64,000 nucleotides of DNA from Methylomonas sp. EFPC3 (GTDB lineage: Bacteria > Pseudomonadota > Gammaproteobacteria > Methylococcales > Methylomonadaceae), in the NCBI RefSeq assembly GCF_029643245.1, contig NZ_CP116398.1, positions 2,046,001 to 2,110,000 on the forward strand, in the 5' to 3' direction. Shown here piece after piece: positions 30,862 to 41,493 of this stretch; the first letter of the stretch is position 1, and each line of letters starts with the position of its first letter. A model generated the notes under the pieces. That model was not told where the DNA came from, did no database searches, and saw nothing but the letters and a program-made list of their open reading frames with translations. The translations under genes and the position numbers were made by a program.

Positions 30862-30988
30862 GTGCCCGTCAGAAGCCCGCTCACGCTCCATCTTGGGAGC
30901 CGACCGGGAGAAAGTGGCTCAAGTAAACCAACCTCCTCCGGTCCACCCCCGACAGCGCTACTTGCTCAGCGGGCGACAAGCATCACCA

Positions 30989-33900
30989 TCAGACCAACAC
31001 CCGCTCGACGCCGCCCTGAGTCACCCGTTCGACATATTCCGGCATCCAGTTGTCGCCAAGCACGTGCTTGGCGATTTCGACGACGATGTAATCGACTTCC
31101 AAGGTTTCCACCTCATCTTGAAAACGCTGCAAGCCCTGCATGCAGGATGGGCACGAGGTCAACATTTTTACCGGCCCGGCATAACCGTCGCCGCGTAATT
31201 TGCTGGCATCCTTTTGCAGTTCTTCGGCCTTGCGGAAACGAATCTGCGTCGAGATGTCCGGCCGCGCCACCGCCAGCGTGCCGGACTCGCCGCAGCAACG
31301 TTCTGACTTGCTGACCGGCGCCCCCAACAACTGATTTACTACTTTAACTCCATCTTGTTGCTTGAACGGACTGTGGCAAGGATCGTGATAAAGGTAACGC
31401 TGGCCATTCACGCCATCCAATTTCACGCCTTTTTCCAACAAATATTCGTGAATATCGATCAAGCGGCAACCGGGGAAAATCTTGTCGAATTCGTAATCCT
31501 GCAATTGATCCTGGCAGGTACCGCAACTGACCACGACAGTCTTGATATCCAGATAATTCAAGGTGTTCGCCACTCGGTGAAACAACACCCGGTTATCGGT
31601 GGTTATCTTCTGCGCCTTGTCGAATTGGCCGCCCGCCCGTTGCGGATAACCACAACACAAATAACCCGGCGGCAACACCGTTTGCACGCCGATTTCGTAA
31701 AGCATCGCCTGCGTCGCCAGCCCGACTTGGGAAAACAAACGCTCGGAACCGCAACCCGGGAAATAAAACACGGCCTCTGAGTCGGCTTTGGTTTTCTCGT
31801 GGTTGCGGATGATCGGCACGATTTGGTTGTCCTCGATATCCAACAAAGCCCGCGCCGTTTTGTTCGGCAATTCGCCCGGCATTTTCCGGTTCATGAAATG
31901 AATCACCTGCTCCCGCACCGGCGGCTTGCCGACCGTCGCCGGCGGCTGCGCGATCTGCGCCCTGCCCCAATGCTGCAAAAAGCTATTGCCGATACGCTGC
32001 GCTTTGTAGGTCCAATCGATCATCGCCTTGCGCATGGCTTTGACGTTGCCCGGCTTGGACGCGGTCAAAAAGGCCAGCGCCATGGTCTTGGCCGGATTGA
32101 AACTTTGCTTGCCCATTTTGCGCAGCAGATTGCGCATATTCATCGAGACGTCGCCGAAGTCGATGTCAACCGGACACGGATTGAAACACTTATGGCAGAC
32201 GGTGCAATGATCGGCGACGTCTTCGAATTCCTTCCAGTGGGTGATCGAAATGCCGCGCCGAGTCTGCTCCTCGTACAAGAAGGCCTCGATCAACAACGAG
32301 GTGGCCAGAATCTTGTTCCGCGGCGAATACAGCAAATTCGCCGGCGGCACATGAGTCGCGCAGACCGGTTTGCATTTGCCGCAACGCAGGCAATCCTTGA
32401 CCGACTCCGAAATCGCACCGATATCGCTCTGCTGCATGATCAGCGACTCATAGCCCATCAGGCTGAACGAGGTGGTATAAGCCGAGCGCAAATCGGCACC
32501 CGGCATCAATTTACCGCGATTGAAGCGCCCTTCCGGATCGATCCGGTTTTTATAAGCATGAAAATCGGCCAGTTCGGCCTCGGTCAGGAACTCGTATTTG
32601 GTGATGCCGATGCCGTGCTCGCCGGAAATCGCCCCGCCCAACGCCCGCGCCAGCTCCATAATCCGCGCCACCGCCGCATTGGCTTCCTGCAACATTTCGT
32701 AATGGTCGGAATTGACCGGTAGATTGGTATGCACGTTGCCGTCGCCGGCATGCATATGCAAGGCCACGAACACGCGGCCACGCAGGATTTCCTTATGCAG
32801 GGCTTCGATGCGCTCGACGATAGGCCGAAAATTGTCGCCCTCGAAAATCTCGCGCAAACGCGGCAGCAGTTCCTGCTTCCAGGACACCCTGATGGAGTAA
32901 TCCTGCAAGCGGTGAAACAAAGTCGGCTCTGCGGCGCGATTGCTTAACTCGCCAGCCTGAATCCCGTATTTGCCGAACTCGGCTTCCGCCTGGAGCAACG
33001 GCAAATCCAAATTGTCGTATAGCCAAGTCCAGCGCTGACGCACCATGGCTAGCGTTTCCAGCGCCTGAGCCCGGCGCTCGCCGAGCAATTCCCGCCAATC
33101 TACACCCTCTTCGTAAGCGCGCATCGGCAAATCGCCGGCCAAAAATTCGTTCAATGCCGCGCACAAGCGCAGCTTATTGTGCAGCGACAATTCGATGTTG
33201 ATCCGCTCGATGCCATCGCAATAATCGCCCATCCGCGGCAACGGAATCACCACGTCTTCGTTGATTTTAAAGGCGTTGGTATGTTTGGCGATCGCCGCGG
33301 TCCGGGCCCGGTCCAGCCAGAATTTTTTGCGGGTCTCGGCCGACACGGCGATAAAGCCCTCCGCGCCACGGGAATTGCACAGACGCACCACTTCCGAAGC
33401 GGCCAGAGCCACCTGATTCTCGTCGTCGCCGACGATATCGCCGACCAATACCATCTTCGGCCGACCGTGGCGTTTGGCTTTAGTGGCGTAGCCCACCGCT
33501 TTGACATAACGCTCGTCCAGATGCTCCAGACCGGCCAGCATGACCCGTTGCGCGCCGTCTTTCGGCAGGCTTTCCAGATAGTCGCGAATCTCGACGATGG
33601 CCGGCACCGCTTCGCGCACCTGACCGAAAAACTCCAGGCAAAAGGTTCGGGTCACCGGCGGCATTTCATGCAGAATCCAGCGGGCCGAGGTGATGATGCC
33701 GTCGCAGCCTTCTTTCTGCACGCCGGGCAAACCGCCCAGAAACTTGTCGGTAACGTCTTTGCCCAACCCGGTTTTGCGGAAAAAACTGCCGGATATCTCC
33801 AGGCTCTCTTCGCCTAGCAATTGCTTGCCGCTGGCGTCGAACCGCTTCAACAGAAATGCAGCGGTTTCCTGCTCGTGAATCTTGCCCAGATTGTGGTTCA

Positions 33901-34924
33901 ACCGCTCGATTTCCAGCCAATTGCCGTCCGGCGTCACCATGCGCCAGGAAGCCAGATTGTCCAGCGCGGTACCCCAGAGCACGGCTTTCTTGCCGCCGGC
34001 GTTCATCGCGATATTGCCGCCGATGCAGGAAGCATCGGCCGAGGTCGGATCGCAGGCGAACACCAAGCCGGCCTGCTCGGCGGCATCCATCACCCGCCGG
34101 GTGACAACGCCGGCGCCGGTATGGATCGTGGCGTAGGATTTATCGACGCCGGGCAATAAAGTCTGGCGCTCCACCTGGCCCATCGTCAGCAGCTTTTCGG
34201 TGTTGATTACTGCGGAATAGGCGTTCAGCGGCACCGCACCGCCGGTATAACCGGTACCGCCGCCGCGCGGAATGATGGTCAAACCCAGCTCGATACAGCC
34301 GCGCACCAAATGGCCGACCTCGTCTTCGGAACAGGGATACAACACAACGAACGGATACTCCACCCGCCAGTCAGTGGCGTCGGTGACATGGCTGACCCGG
34401 GCGAAGCCGTCGAAACTGATATTGTCTTTACGGGTGTATCGCGACAACAGCGTCATCACGCTGCGCCGCAATTGAGCGGTGCGTTCGAAGTGGGCATCGA
34501 ATTCGTCTACCGCCTGATGCGCGGCGCGGATTAATTTGGCGACGCGCTCGGCCCGGTCGGGATTTTGGTTCTCGGCTTCGGCGTGTCTGGCTTGCATTTG
34601 CTGTAAACGATGACGCAGGGCTTGCAACAAAGCCCGCCGGCGTTTGGCATTGTCGAGCAGATCGTCTTCCAAATAGGGGTTGCGCCGCACCGCCCAGATA
34701 TCGCCCAAGACTTCGTAAAGCATCCGGGCGGAACGGCCGGTAATCCGCTCCTCGCGCAAGGAATCCAAAATCGACCACATCTCTTCCCCCAGCAGGCGAA
34801 TCACAATTTCGCGGTCGGAAAACGAGGTGTAGTTGTAGGGAATTTCCCGCACTCGAGCGGGAGCGGATTCAATCGAAGCGGGGAATAATGGAGAGGCCAC
34901 AGGATTCGGCGAACATGAAGTCAT
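30989..34924 (-). CDS. Very large FAD/[4Fe-4S]/CCG-domain oxidoreductase
   Basis: 1311 residues from ATG 34924. Order of parts: an N-terminal ~130-residue region with [17 protein letters not shown] (DUF3683-like); an FAD-binding type 4 domain with the glycine-rich [15 protein letters not shown] near 217-231; the FAD-oxidase C-terminal domain with [15 protein letters not shown]; two ferredoxin clusters [11 protein letters not shown] (~843) and [12 protein letters not shown] (~906); and two CCG modules (FPGCG ~1055, CCGYPQ ~1088, CCGESG ~1208, SCPSC ~1260) as in HdrD/GlpC/LldE. It therefore fuses a D-2-hydroxyacid (D-lactate/glycolate) dehydrogenase with its electron-transfer subunits. The substrate and acceptor are inferred, not seen. 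Confidence 0.86.
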   Translation of the reverse strand: MTSCSPNPVASPLFPASIESAPARVREIPYNYTSFSDREIVIRLLGEEMWSILDSLREERITGRSARMLYEVLGDIWAVRRNPYLEDDLLDNAKRRRALLQALRHRLQQMQARHAEAENQNPDRAERVAKLIRAAHQAVDEFDAHFERTAQLRRSVMTLLSRYTRKDNISFDGFARVSHVTDATDWRVEYPFVVLYPCSEDEVGHLVRGCIELGLTIIPRGGGTGYTGGAVPLNAYSAVINTEKLLTMGQVERQTLLPGVDKSYATIHTGAGVVTRRVMDAAEQAGLVFACDPTSADASCIGGNIAMNAGGKKAVLWGTALDNLASWRMVTPDGNWLEIERLNHNLGKIHEQETAAFLLKRFDASGKQLLGEESLEISGSFFRKTGLGKDVTDKFLGGLPGVQKEGCDGIITSARWILHEMPPVTRTFCLEFFGQVREAVPAIVEIRDYLESLPKDGAQRVMLAGLEHLDERYVKAVGYATKAKRHGRPKMVLVGDIVGDDENQVALAASEVVRLCNSRGAEGFIAVSAETRKKFWLDRARTAAIAKHTNAFKINEDVVIPLPRMGDYCDGIERINIELSLHNKLRLCAALNEFLAGDLPMRAYEEGVDWRELLGERRAQALETLAMVRQRWTWLYDNLDLPLLQAEAEFGKYGIQAGELSNRAAEPTLFHRLQDYSIRVSWKQELLPRLREIFEGDNFRPIVERIEALHKEILRGRVFVALHMHAGDGNVHTNLPVNSDHYEMLQEANAAVARIMELARALGGAISGEHGIGITKYEFLTEAELADFHAYKNRIDPEGRFNRGKLMPGADLRSAYTTSFSLMGYESLIMQQSDIGAISESVKDCLRCGKCKPVCATHVPPANLLYSPRNKILATSLLIEAFLYEEQTRRGISITHWKEFEDVADHCTVCHKCFNPCPVDIDFGDVSMNMRNLLRKMGKQSFNPAKTMALAFLTASKPGNVKAMRKAMIDWTYKAQRIGNSFLQHWGRAQIAQPPATVGKPPVREQVIHFMNRKMPGELPNKTARALLDIEDNQIVPIIRNHEKTKADSEAVFYFPGCGSERLFSQVGLATQAMLYEIGVQTVLPPGYLCCGYPQRAGGQFDKAQKITTDNRVLFHRVANTLNYLDIKTVVVSCGTCQDQLQDYEFDKIFPGCRLIDIHEYLLEKGVKLDGVNGQRYLYHDPCHSPFKQQDGVKVVNQLLGAPVSKSERCCGESGTLAVARPDISTQIRFRKAEELQKDASKLRGDGYAGPVKMLTSCPSCMQGLQRFQDEVETLEVDYIVVEIAKHVLGDNWMPEYVERVTQGGVERVLV

Positions 34925-35098
34925 AGTCCGCCGGATTTTAACACGGGCCGAAACCGAGCCGGCCGAAAAATCGCCGCGCAAACCGCGAGATATCTGGGGT
35001 TTATCCGGCCGCCGGCACTCTATAACACGGCCTAATCACCGCCAACGGACAACCGGGGCGCCGTCCAGAGACGCCCGACCGTCCCACTGGCCAAGAGC

Positions 35099-36346
35099 TT
35101 AAAACTCTAAACGACCGCCCAGCATCAAGCGGTTGCTTTCGACATGGCGGTAACTTTGCAATGTCTCGTAAGCCAGAAACGCAGACACACCACCGGGCAG
35201 CACCGTCGACACTTCGGCGCCGAAGGTGTAATAGTCCCGGGTAGGTGCGTCATTGACCAAACTAAAAGTGGAGCCGGAGCCGTCCGCAATGAAGCTGCCG
35301 GACACATTACGCCGGCCGTCGAGAAACTGGTGATGCCACTCGCCGCGCAATTGCGGAATCAAAACACCCCATGGAAAGCTGAAGGTATAAGCAGTTTGCA
35401 CACCGACGGTAGAAATCAACGATTCGATATTCTGCTTGCCGAATCGAACCGCGGCCACACTGCCGGATTCGGCGTAGCCGTCGATGTTCAGAGCCGTGTA
35501 TTCGCCGCGCGCATAAGGCGAAACGCTCAAAGCCTGATGGTGCCAGTCGTATCCGCCGCCCCAACTGAACGAATATTGGTCGGCGTTGGGCTTGGCCTTG
35601 GCCACCGAAGACACACCATTCAACGTGATATTACGGGTGGTTTCGAACTCATGGCCGCCGTAAGAAGCCGTGGCATCCAAATGCAAGGCCTCGGTCACGA
35701 AGTAAGAGATATAGAGCATACCGGTGTAACTGTCGCCCAGGGTTTCACCGCGGCCGGCGTTGAATGCGGCATTACTATGGCGGTAGTTGAAGACGGCGCC
35801 GCTGACCCAACTGTCGCTGATCCGGTAATCGACGCCAGCCATGAAATTATGGTTGTCGTACTTGAAACCACCATTGTTCAGCGCGGTATTGTCGTGGGCA
35901 CCGAAGCCGCTATCGACCTTGGTCCAAAAATTCAACGGCGGGAAATCGGCGTCGCCGCTGCCTCCGCCCAATCTCGAGGTTTGATTGTTACTGTAATAGT
36001 CGTAAGGCACCGGATTGCGGCCGCCGTCCAGTCGGGTAATCGAGTTGCCCATACCCAGGACTTGGTCGGGCGTCAGGCTTTGGATATCGGAAAATCCCGC
36101 CTGACACACGGTTGGGGTGGGATCGTTCGAATCCGAATAAAAAGACGAACAATTGGACAAGGCCGTATCGACCGACTGTTGATTCGGATTCAGATTCTGC
36201 GAAAAACTCGGCACGGCACTGGTGGATGCCGACGATAATGTCATCACGGCCAAACTTATCGCCCTACAAAGCTGCAAGTGGACCGGTGGCCGGACCGAAG
36301 TCTCGGCGTCGACCGAGCGAACCGGCTTTAAATTGGGGTAATACAT
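35099..36346 (-). CDS. Autotransporter beta-barrel domain protein, short passenger
   Basis: 415 residues. A basic N-terminus with a hydrophobic stretch (about 27-47, ending SAVPSFSQ) serves as signal; a ~110-residue passenger-like segment rich in Asn, Asp, Ser and Gly follows; residues about 140-415 form the 12-14-strand autotransporter barrel with alternating hydrophobic strands (VSGAVFNYRHSN, LHLDATASYGGHEF) and the terminal aromatic signature MLGGRLEF. GAGGAG lies just upstream of the ATG. Surface location in the outer membrane is likely. Function unknown. Confidence 0.82.
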   Translation of the reverse strand: MYYPNLKPVRSVDAETSVRPPVHLQLCRAISLAVMTLSSASTSAVPSFSQNLNPNQQSVDTALSNCSSFYSDSNDPTPTVCQAGFSDIQSLTPDQVLGMGNSITRLDGGRNPVPYDYYSNNQTSRLGGGSGDADFPPLNFWTKVDSGFGAHDNTALNNGGFKYDNHNFMAGVDYRISDSWVSGAVFNYRHSNAAFNAGRGETLGDSYTGMLYISYFVTEALHLDATASYGGHEFETTRNITLNGVSSVAKAKPNADQYSFSWGGGYDWHHQALSVSPYARGEYTALNIDGYAESGSVAAVRFGKQNIESLISTVGVQTAYTFSFPWGVLIPQLRGEWHHQFLDGRRNVSGSFIADGSGSTFSLVNDAPTRDYYTFGAEVSTVLPGGVSAFLAYETLQSYRHVESNRLMLGGRLEF

Positions 36347-36490
36347 GATTCTCTCCTCAAAGATGTGTTTTTAATATCTTACACGCCGGCCCACATTCCG
36401 CAAAATCGAAAAAACTTAATTATTCTGCAAAATCATATAAATAGCCCAACCTATAAAACCGAATTGTCAACATAATCCGGTCGTTGCCTG

Positions 36491-38191
36491 TTAATTGAAT
36501 CGAAGCTTTTCCTGCAGACTCAGCAAACCTTTGTGCCCCGGATTGACCTCCAAACCTTCCTGAACTTTCTTCAGGGCTTCGGAACGGTCGCTTTTCTCGT
36601 AAAACTCCCAGGCCTGTTGCTCCAGGGTATCGGCGATCTTGTTCAAGCCGGCGATCGCGGCCTTGTTGTACGGATCGATCTTCAACACTTCCTGATAGGC
36701 CCAGAAGGCGTTACTGCCGGTCGGAGCGGTCAGGTAGCCGACGTCGAAATGAATCTCGGCCAGCTCCAATAAATCCTTGATCTTTTGCAGTTGCTCCGCA
36801 GTCAGACTCGGCACTACTTTCGGCGGCTCGGCCACTGGCGTCTTCTCGGTCAAAGTCCAATACACGTTGACGCCGATCGAACACGCGATAATCAAGGCGC
36901 TGGCCCACAGGCCGTAGTAAACCGACGAACGCGGGCCGATAGAGGAAATGAACTCGTCGATGCTGGCGCTACGGTTTTCCTGCTTGAACGCCAGACCTTT
37001 TTGTAAGGCTTTCCACTGCCGCCGCGACAACTGCGGAATCGGCTTGGGCTGTAAATTCAGTTCCCTGGCCTTTTCGGCGGACAAGCGGCCGAACGGGTGT
37101 TTGCCCGCCAACAGCTCGTAAGTGATGCAGGCCAGCGCATAAATGTCGTCGCGCGGATCCGGCGCGCTATGTTGCAATTGCTCCAGACTGGCATAAGCCG
37201 GCGTCATCGCCCCCAAATCGCGAGCGTTGAACACGGTCGCGTCGTGACCGTCTTTCTCGCTCCGACCGATGGCGCAGGCGATACCGAAATCCAACACCCG
37301 GATCTCGCCTTCGTCGCTGACGAAGACGTTGCCGGGTTTGAAATCGGAATGGACGATGTTTTTTTTGTGCGCATGGCCCAAGGCTTCGGCCATGGCGCTG
37401 ATAATCGGCCAGGCTTTTTTGAACGGCAGACCGGTTTCGACGTGGTCGCGGATCAAATGGCTCAAGGGCCGACCTTGCAGATACTCCATCGACATGAAGA
37501 CATAAGCGCCGTCCCGGTCGAAGTCGTACACTTTAATGATATTGGGATGGGAAAGGGTTTGCGCCCGCTTGGTTTCGCGCTGCAGCCCGACCAAAGCCAT
37601 CGGATTGAATTGAAAATCCTGGTTCAACACCTTCAACGCCACGAACGGGTCTTTGTCCGCCGCCTCGACTTTACGCAAGTCGGTCGCTTTGAACACCATG
37701 CCCATGCCGCCGACGCCGAGCAACTCTTCCAGTACAAAGCGGTTTTTCAAGGTACAGCCCACCGTCAACTCCGCTTGCGGTTGGTTCGGGTCCAGACCTT
37801 GTAACAGGGATTCGGTGGTCAAGGTCGGCGCCTGAGTTTGCACCAGGGTCGGCTCGGCAGCAATCGGCGCCGCCAAAGGCGCGGAGTCGACCGATGTGGC
37901 ATCGTCGGCCGGCGCTGGCCGCAGCGCCAGTAAGGTTTCGTCGTCGCCGGCGACTGGCGGCGGCGAAACCGGCGCAACCGCCAAACGGGTCTCGTCCTGC
38001 AAAGCCGACTGCAACGCGAAATAACGCTCGGCCGCCAGGCCGCCACCGCGGTATGCCGCTTCCAAATGTTGCAACGCGGCCGCCACTTCCGCGGCCGATT
38101 GTCCTGCCGCAACGCGGGCCGCCGCCAATAACTCGTCGAATGAAATTTGCGATTGCCGGAACGCGTTTAATGCGCTATCAAATGCTGCCAT
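36491..38191 (-). CDS. Eukaryotic-type Ser/Thr protein kinase with membrane helix and TPR-like tail
   Basis: 566 residues from ATG 38191. N-terminal ~70-residue helical region, a Pro/Ala linker (about 75-125), then the kinase domain (about 150-420): Gly loop LLGVGGMGMVFKA (157-169), Lys187 in VALKVL, catalytic loop HSDFKPGN (281-288) with Asp283, DFG at 301-303, and TPAYASLEQ as the activation-loop end. HSD replaces the usual HRD, so it is an RD-minus kinase. One membrane helix (about 431-450) and a C-terminal helical repeat region in the periplasm follow. It is divergent from a lipoprotein hydrolase gene. Substrates unknown. Confidence 0.92.
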   Translation of the reverse strand: MAAFDSALNAFRQSQISFDELLAAARVAAGQSAAEVAAALQHLEAAYRGGGLAAERYFALQSALQDETRLAVAPVSPPPVAGDDETLLALRPAPADDATSVDSAPLAAPIAAEPTLVQTQAPTLTTESLLQGLDPNQPQAELTVGCTLKNRFVLEELLGVGGMGMVFKATDLRKVEAADKDPFVALKVLNQDFQFNPMALVGLQRETKRAQTLSHPNIIKVYDFDRDGAYVFMSMEYLQGRPLSHLIRDHVETGLPFKKAWPIISAMAEALGHAHKKNIVHSDFKPGNVFVSDEGEIRVLDFGIACAIGRSEKDGHDATVFNARDLGAMTPAYASLEQLQHSAPDPRDDIYALACITYELLAGKHPFGRLSAEKARELNLQPKPIPQLSRRQWKALQKGLAFKQENRSASIDEFISSIGPRSSVYYGLWASALIIACSIGVNVYWTLTEKTPVAEPPKVVPSLTAEQLQKIKDLLELAEIHFDVGYLTAPTGSNAFWAYQEVLKIDPYNKAAIAGLNKIADTLEQQAWEFYEKSDRSEALKKVQEGLEVNPGHKGLLSLQEKLRFN

Positions 38192-38296
38192 GACCAACCC
38201 AAAACCAAATTGTCCAAGGATTTTAGCCGAAGACCTCGTTTTGTGTCGCTGCCGCTATCGGCAACCGCCCGATTCCGCCACAGCTACAGCTCAAAT

Positions 38297-39115
38297 ATGC
38301 TGAAACCACGCGTCGGACGTTATCTGTTGGCGGCAAGCCTTACGCTGGCGATATCGCTGGCGGGCTGCATTTCGCCGGTCGCCAAACTGCATCAACAAGC
38401 ACGCGACCTGGATCTGGTCGCGTTGGATCTCGACGGCGGCAAATTTACGCTGCGCGGATTCCGGAATCGGCCGATACCGGCCACAGAACGTTTACACGTT
38501 TACCTGGAAGGCGACGGCCGGCCGTGGGAGCGCGGCCTGATTCCGGCCGCCGAACCGACCACGCGCGATTCGGCAGTCCTGCCGCTGATGGCCGGCGACC
38601 CGGCGCCCAGTCTGTATCTTGGCCGGCCCTGCTATAACGGCCGCACTGAAGACCCCGGCTGCAGCACGGAGTTGTGGACCGGCGGCCGTTACGGCGAATC
38701 CGTCGTTGCCAGCATGGCGCAGGCCTTGCTGAACTTCGCCGAGCAAAACGGATACCGCGAACTGGTATTGATCGGCCACAGCGGCGGCGGCACGCTGGCC
38801 CTGCTACTGGCGGAACGCTTGCCGCAAACGGTGGCCGTCATCACTTTGGCCGGCAATTACGACATCGACCGCTGGACCGATTACCACGGCTACCAGCGCT
38901 TGCAAAACTCGCTGAATCCGGCCATAAGGCCGGCGGGCCGCGTTCCAGAGTGGCACCTGCTCGGCGAGCGCGATACGACCATCCCGCCGGCACTGTTCGA
39001 GTCGGGCCTGCGCGCCCGCCCGCATGCCCATGTAATCCGGGTCGATGCCGACCATAGCCGCGGCTGGCAAGCGATCTGGCCGGAAATGTTGCGACGCTTG
39101 CCCAGCGCGAGATAA
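38297..39115 (+). CDS. Alpha/beta-hydrolase lipoprotein
   Basis: 272 residues from ATG 38297, chosen because it gives a clean lipoprotein signal: basic start, hydrophobic LLAASLTLAISLAGC with lipobox cysteine C24. The hydrolase nucleophile elbow is GHSGGG with Ser162; candidate acid and base are in GERDTTIPP and VDADHSRGW near the C-terminus, giving a complete triad. Expected to sit in the periplasm anchored to a membrane. Substrate unknown; esterase or thioesterase activity is plausible. It is followed on the same strand by the caspase-fold lipoprotein. Confidence 0.83.
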   Translation: MLKPRVGRYLLAASLTLAISLAGCISPVAKLHQQARDLDLVALDLDGGKFTLRGFRNRPIPATERLHVYLEGDGRPWERGLIPAAEPTTRDSAVLPLMAGDPAPSLYLGRPCYNGRTEDPGCSTELWTGGRYGESVVASMAQALLNFAEQNGYRELVLIGHSGGGTLALLLAERLPQTVAVITLAGNYDIDRWTDYHGYQRLQNSLNPAIRPAGRVPEWHLLGERDTTIPPALFESGLRARPHAHVIRVDADHSRGWQAIWPEMLRRLPSAR

Positions 39116-39186
39116 GCGCTATTGCGGCCCGGCGGTTTTCTGCTATCGTTGCCGGCCTAACCCTTCACAGCAAAAGGCGGCTCGTT

Positions 39187-41439
39187 ATGGCTCAGAAGAT
39201 GTATCAAAATCGTACGCTCGCGTTGGCGATCGGCAGCATACTCATGGCGGCTTGCGCCCGCGACGTCAGCCAGGAAGAAATGGCCAGGGCCACCGAAGGC
39301 TACATCGTGGCCGATACCAATAAACTGTTTGTGGTGGATTGCCTACTGCCCGGCCAAGTCCGCAAACTCGGTTCGCAAATGACCTACCTCAGCGCGCGCC
39401 GGCCGATTCGCACCACCGCGGCGGATTGCGAAGTCCGCGGCGGCGAATACGTGGCCTACGACCGCGCCAATTACGCCAGCGCATTGAACATCTGGCTGCC
39501 GAAAGCCCAGGAAGGCGACGCCGCCGCGCAATTGGCGGTCGGCGAAATTTTCGAAAAGGGCTTGGGCAGCCAAGCCGACTATAAAGCGGCCGCGCAGTGG
39601 TACGAAAAAGCCGCCCAGCAAGGCAACTCGCAAGCGCAATTGAACCTGGGCCATCTCTACGAAAAAGGCCTCGGCGTCGCGCCGGACAAGGAGGCGGCGT
39701 TACGCTGGTATCGCAAATCGGCCGGCCTAGAAGATGCCGGCATCCAATTCGCCCCGGCGGTAAACTCTCAGGAGCTGGAGACGCTGCGCAGCGAAGTCGC
39801 CGAGTCGCGCCGCGAAGCCGAGCAACTGCGCGAGCAATTGCAAGACACCCGCCAACAGACCCTGGACCAGCAGGAAAGTCTGCGTAAGGCCCAAAGCGAG
39901 CTGGAAGCGCTACGCAACAAACTGCAACAACAAAAATCGACTGCGCCGGGCAATTCCAGCGATATCGAACTGCTGGAAAAACAACTACGCGAGAAAGAGT
40001 CGCAACTCAAAGACCAACAAGCCAAGCTCGGTTCGTTGACCCAAACCTTGAGTCAGGAACGGCAACGCATGAAACGCGAGCTGGACGCGGCCCGGCAGGA
40101 AAATCCCGCGGCCAAAACCGCTGACAGCAAGGCCAACGAACTGGAAAACCGGCTGAACGAGAAGATCGAAACCTTCCAGAAACAATCGGCCGAACTGACC
40201 GGCTGGCTGACATCGCCGGACAAGCTCGACCGCAACCAGATCGACAGCCGCAAACTGGCGCTGCAACAACAAGCCAAGGAAATCGCCGCGCTGAAAGAAA
40301 AACTGGAACAATCGCGCAGCACCTTATTGGCATCCGGCTCCGGCCCGAATATCGAGCTGATCGAACCGGCCGTGACCGTTACCCGCGGCATTCCCAGCAT
40401 CCAATTCGCCGTCGGCGAAAGTAGCAAACGCATTATCGGCAAAATCGACGCCAGTACCGGCCTCAACCGCTTATTACTGAACGACAAACCGGTCAAGGTC
40501 GACGCTAACGGCCGCTTCGAAACCGACGTCAGTCTACAAGGTGACGAAACCGTGGTGCGGATCAGCGCGACCGACAAACGCAACCAACGCAGCGACTTGA
40601 GCTTGCGCCTGCTCGCCGCCAGCAGCGGGATTAGCGCCGAACCGTTTCCGAGCAGCAACGGCAGCGGCAGCGACTTGAAACGCAGCGGCGACATCCAGTT
40701 CGGCAAGTTTTACGCCATCATCATCGGCAACAACGACTACGGCGCTTATCCGTCGCTGAAAACGCCGATGGCCGACGCGAAAAGTCTGGAATTGCTGCTG
40801 CGCGAGCGCTACGGCTTTAAAACCAAACTGCTGCTGAACGCCAACCGCCACGCGATCATGTCGGCGCTGAACGAGCTGAACCAAAAACTGACCGAGCAGG
40901 ACAATCTGCTGATTTATTACGCCGGCCACGGCGAAATCGACAAGCGCAGCCAGACCGCCTACTGGCTGCCGGTCGATTCCGAGACCGGCAACAGCGCCAA
41001 CTGGATCTCCAGCCAAAGCATCACCGAATTCCTGAGCATCATGCCAGCCAAACACATCATGGTAGTGGCCGACTCCTGTTATTCCGGCGCCTTGACCGGT
41101 TCCGCCGTGGCCAAACTGCCGGAGGGTATGGACGATGCCAAGCGCGAGCGCTGGTTGAAGGCGATGAACAGCCGCAAAGCTCGTACAGTGCTGACATCCG
41201 GTGGCGTCAAGCCGGTTATGGATCAGGGTGGTGGCGAGCACTCGGTGTTTGCCAATGCATTTTTGAAGGTGTTGCGCGGCAACAAACGGATTATCGAGGA
41301 CTACGATATTTTCCGGGATGTTGCGAATCAGGTACAGGCGTCGGCGGCGCGCGGCGGCTTCGAACAAAAACCGCAATATGCGCCGTTGCAACATGCCGGG
41401 CATGAAGGCAGCCCGTTCTTTTTCGTACCGGAGGTCTGA
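39187..41439 (+). CDS. Caspase-fold (peptidase C14) lipoprotein with Sel1 repeats and coiled coil
   Basis: 750 residues. Signal with lipobox-like SILMAAC (C23). Then Sel1 repeats (about 115-185: AVGEIFEKGLGSQADYKAAA, NLGHLYEKGLGVAPDKEAAL), a long charged coiled coil (about 190-400), a small Ig/Big-like beta domain (about 400-480) and the C14 caspase domain (about 505-745). The catalytic dyad is present: His581 in YAGHGEID and Cys631 in VADSCYSGAL. It should therefore be an active Arg/Lys- or Asp-type cysteine peptidase located outside the cytoplasm. The N-terminal fusion is unusual; the partner or substrate is unknown. Confidence 0.88.
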   Translation: MAQKMYQNRTLALAIGSILMAACARDVSQEEMARATEGYIVADTNKLFVVDCLLPGQVRKLGSQMTYLSARRPIRTTAADCEVRGGEYVAYDRANYASALNIWLPKAQEGDAAAQLAVGEIFEKGLGSQADYKAAAQWYEKAAQQGNSQAQLNLGHLYEKGLGVAPDKEAALRWYRKSAGLEDAGIQFAPAVNSQELETLRSEVAESRREAEQLREQLQDTRQQTLDQQESLRKAQSELEALRNKLQQQKSTAPGNSSDIELLEKQLREKESQLKDQQAKLGSLTQTLSQERQRMKRELDAARQENPAAKTADSKANELENRLNEKIETFQKQSAELTGWLTSPDKLDRNQIDSRKLALQQQAKEIAALKEKLEQSRSTLLASGSGPNIELIEPAVTVTRGIPSIQFAVGESSKRIIGKIDASTGLNRLLLNDKPVKVDANGRFETDVSLQGDETVVRISATDKRNQRSDLSLRLLAASSGISAEPFPSSNGSGSDLKRSGDIQFGKFYAIIIGNNDYGAYPSLKTPMADAKSLELLLRERYGFKTKLLLNANRHAIMSALNELNQKLTEQDNLLIYYAGHGEIDKRSQTAYWLPVDSETGNSANWISSQSITEFLSIMPAKHIMVVADSCYSGALTGSAVAKLPEGMDDAKRERWLKAMNSRKARTVLTSGGVKPVMDQGGGEHSVFANAFLKVLRGNKRIIEDYDIFRDVANQVQASAARGGFEQKPQYAPLQHAGHEGSPFFFVPEV

Positions 41440-41493
41440 TCCTACCAGCGGGCCGGGCCGTAACGGCCCGGCGGGAAGGAATGGCTTAAACGC

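Noticed and set aside
41445-41475. GC palindrome between the caspase gene and the coiled-coil gene as a bidirectional terminator
   Set aside because: A stem GGGCCG/CGGCCC is present but there is no T-run on either strand, so intrinsic termination is not supported.
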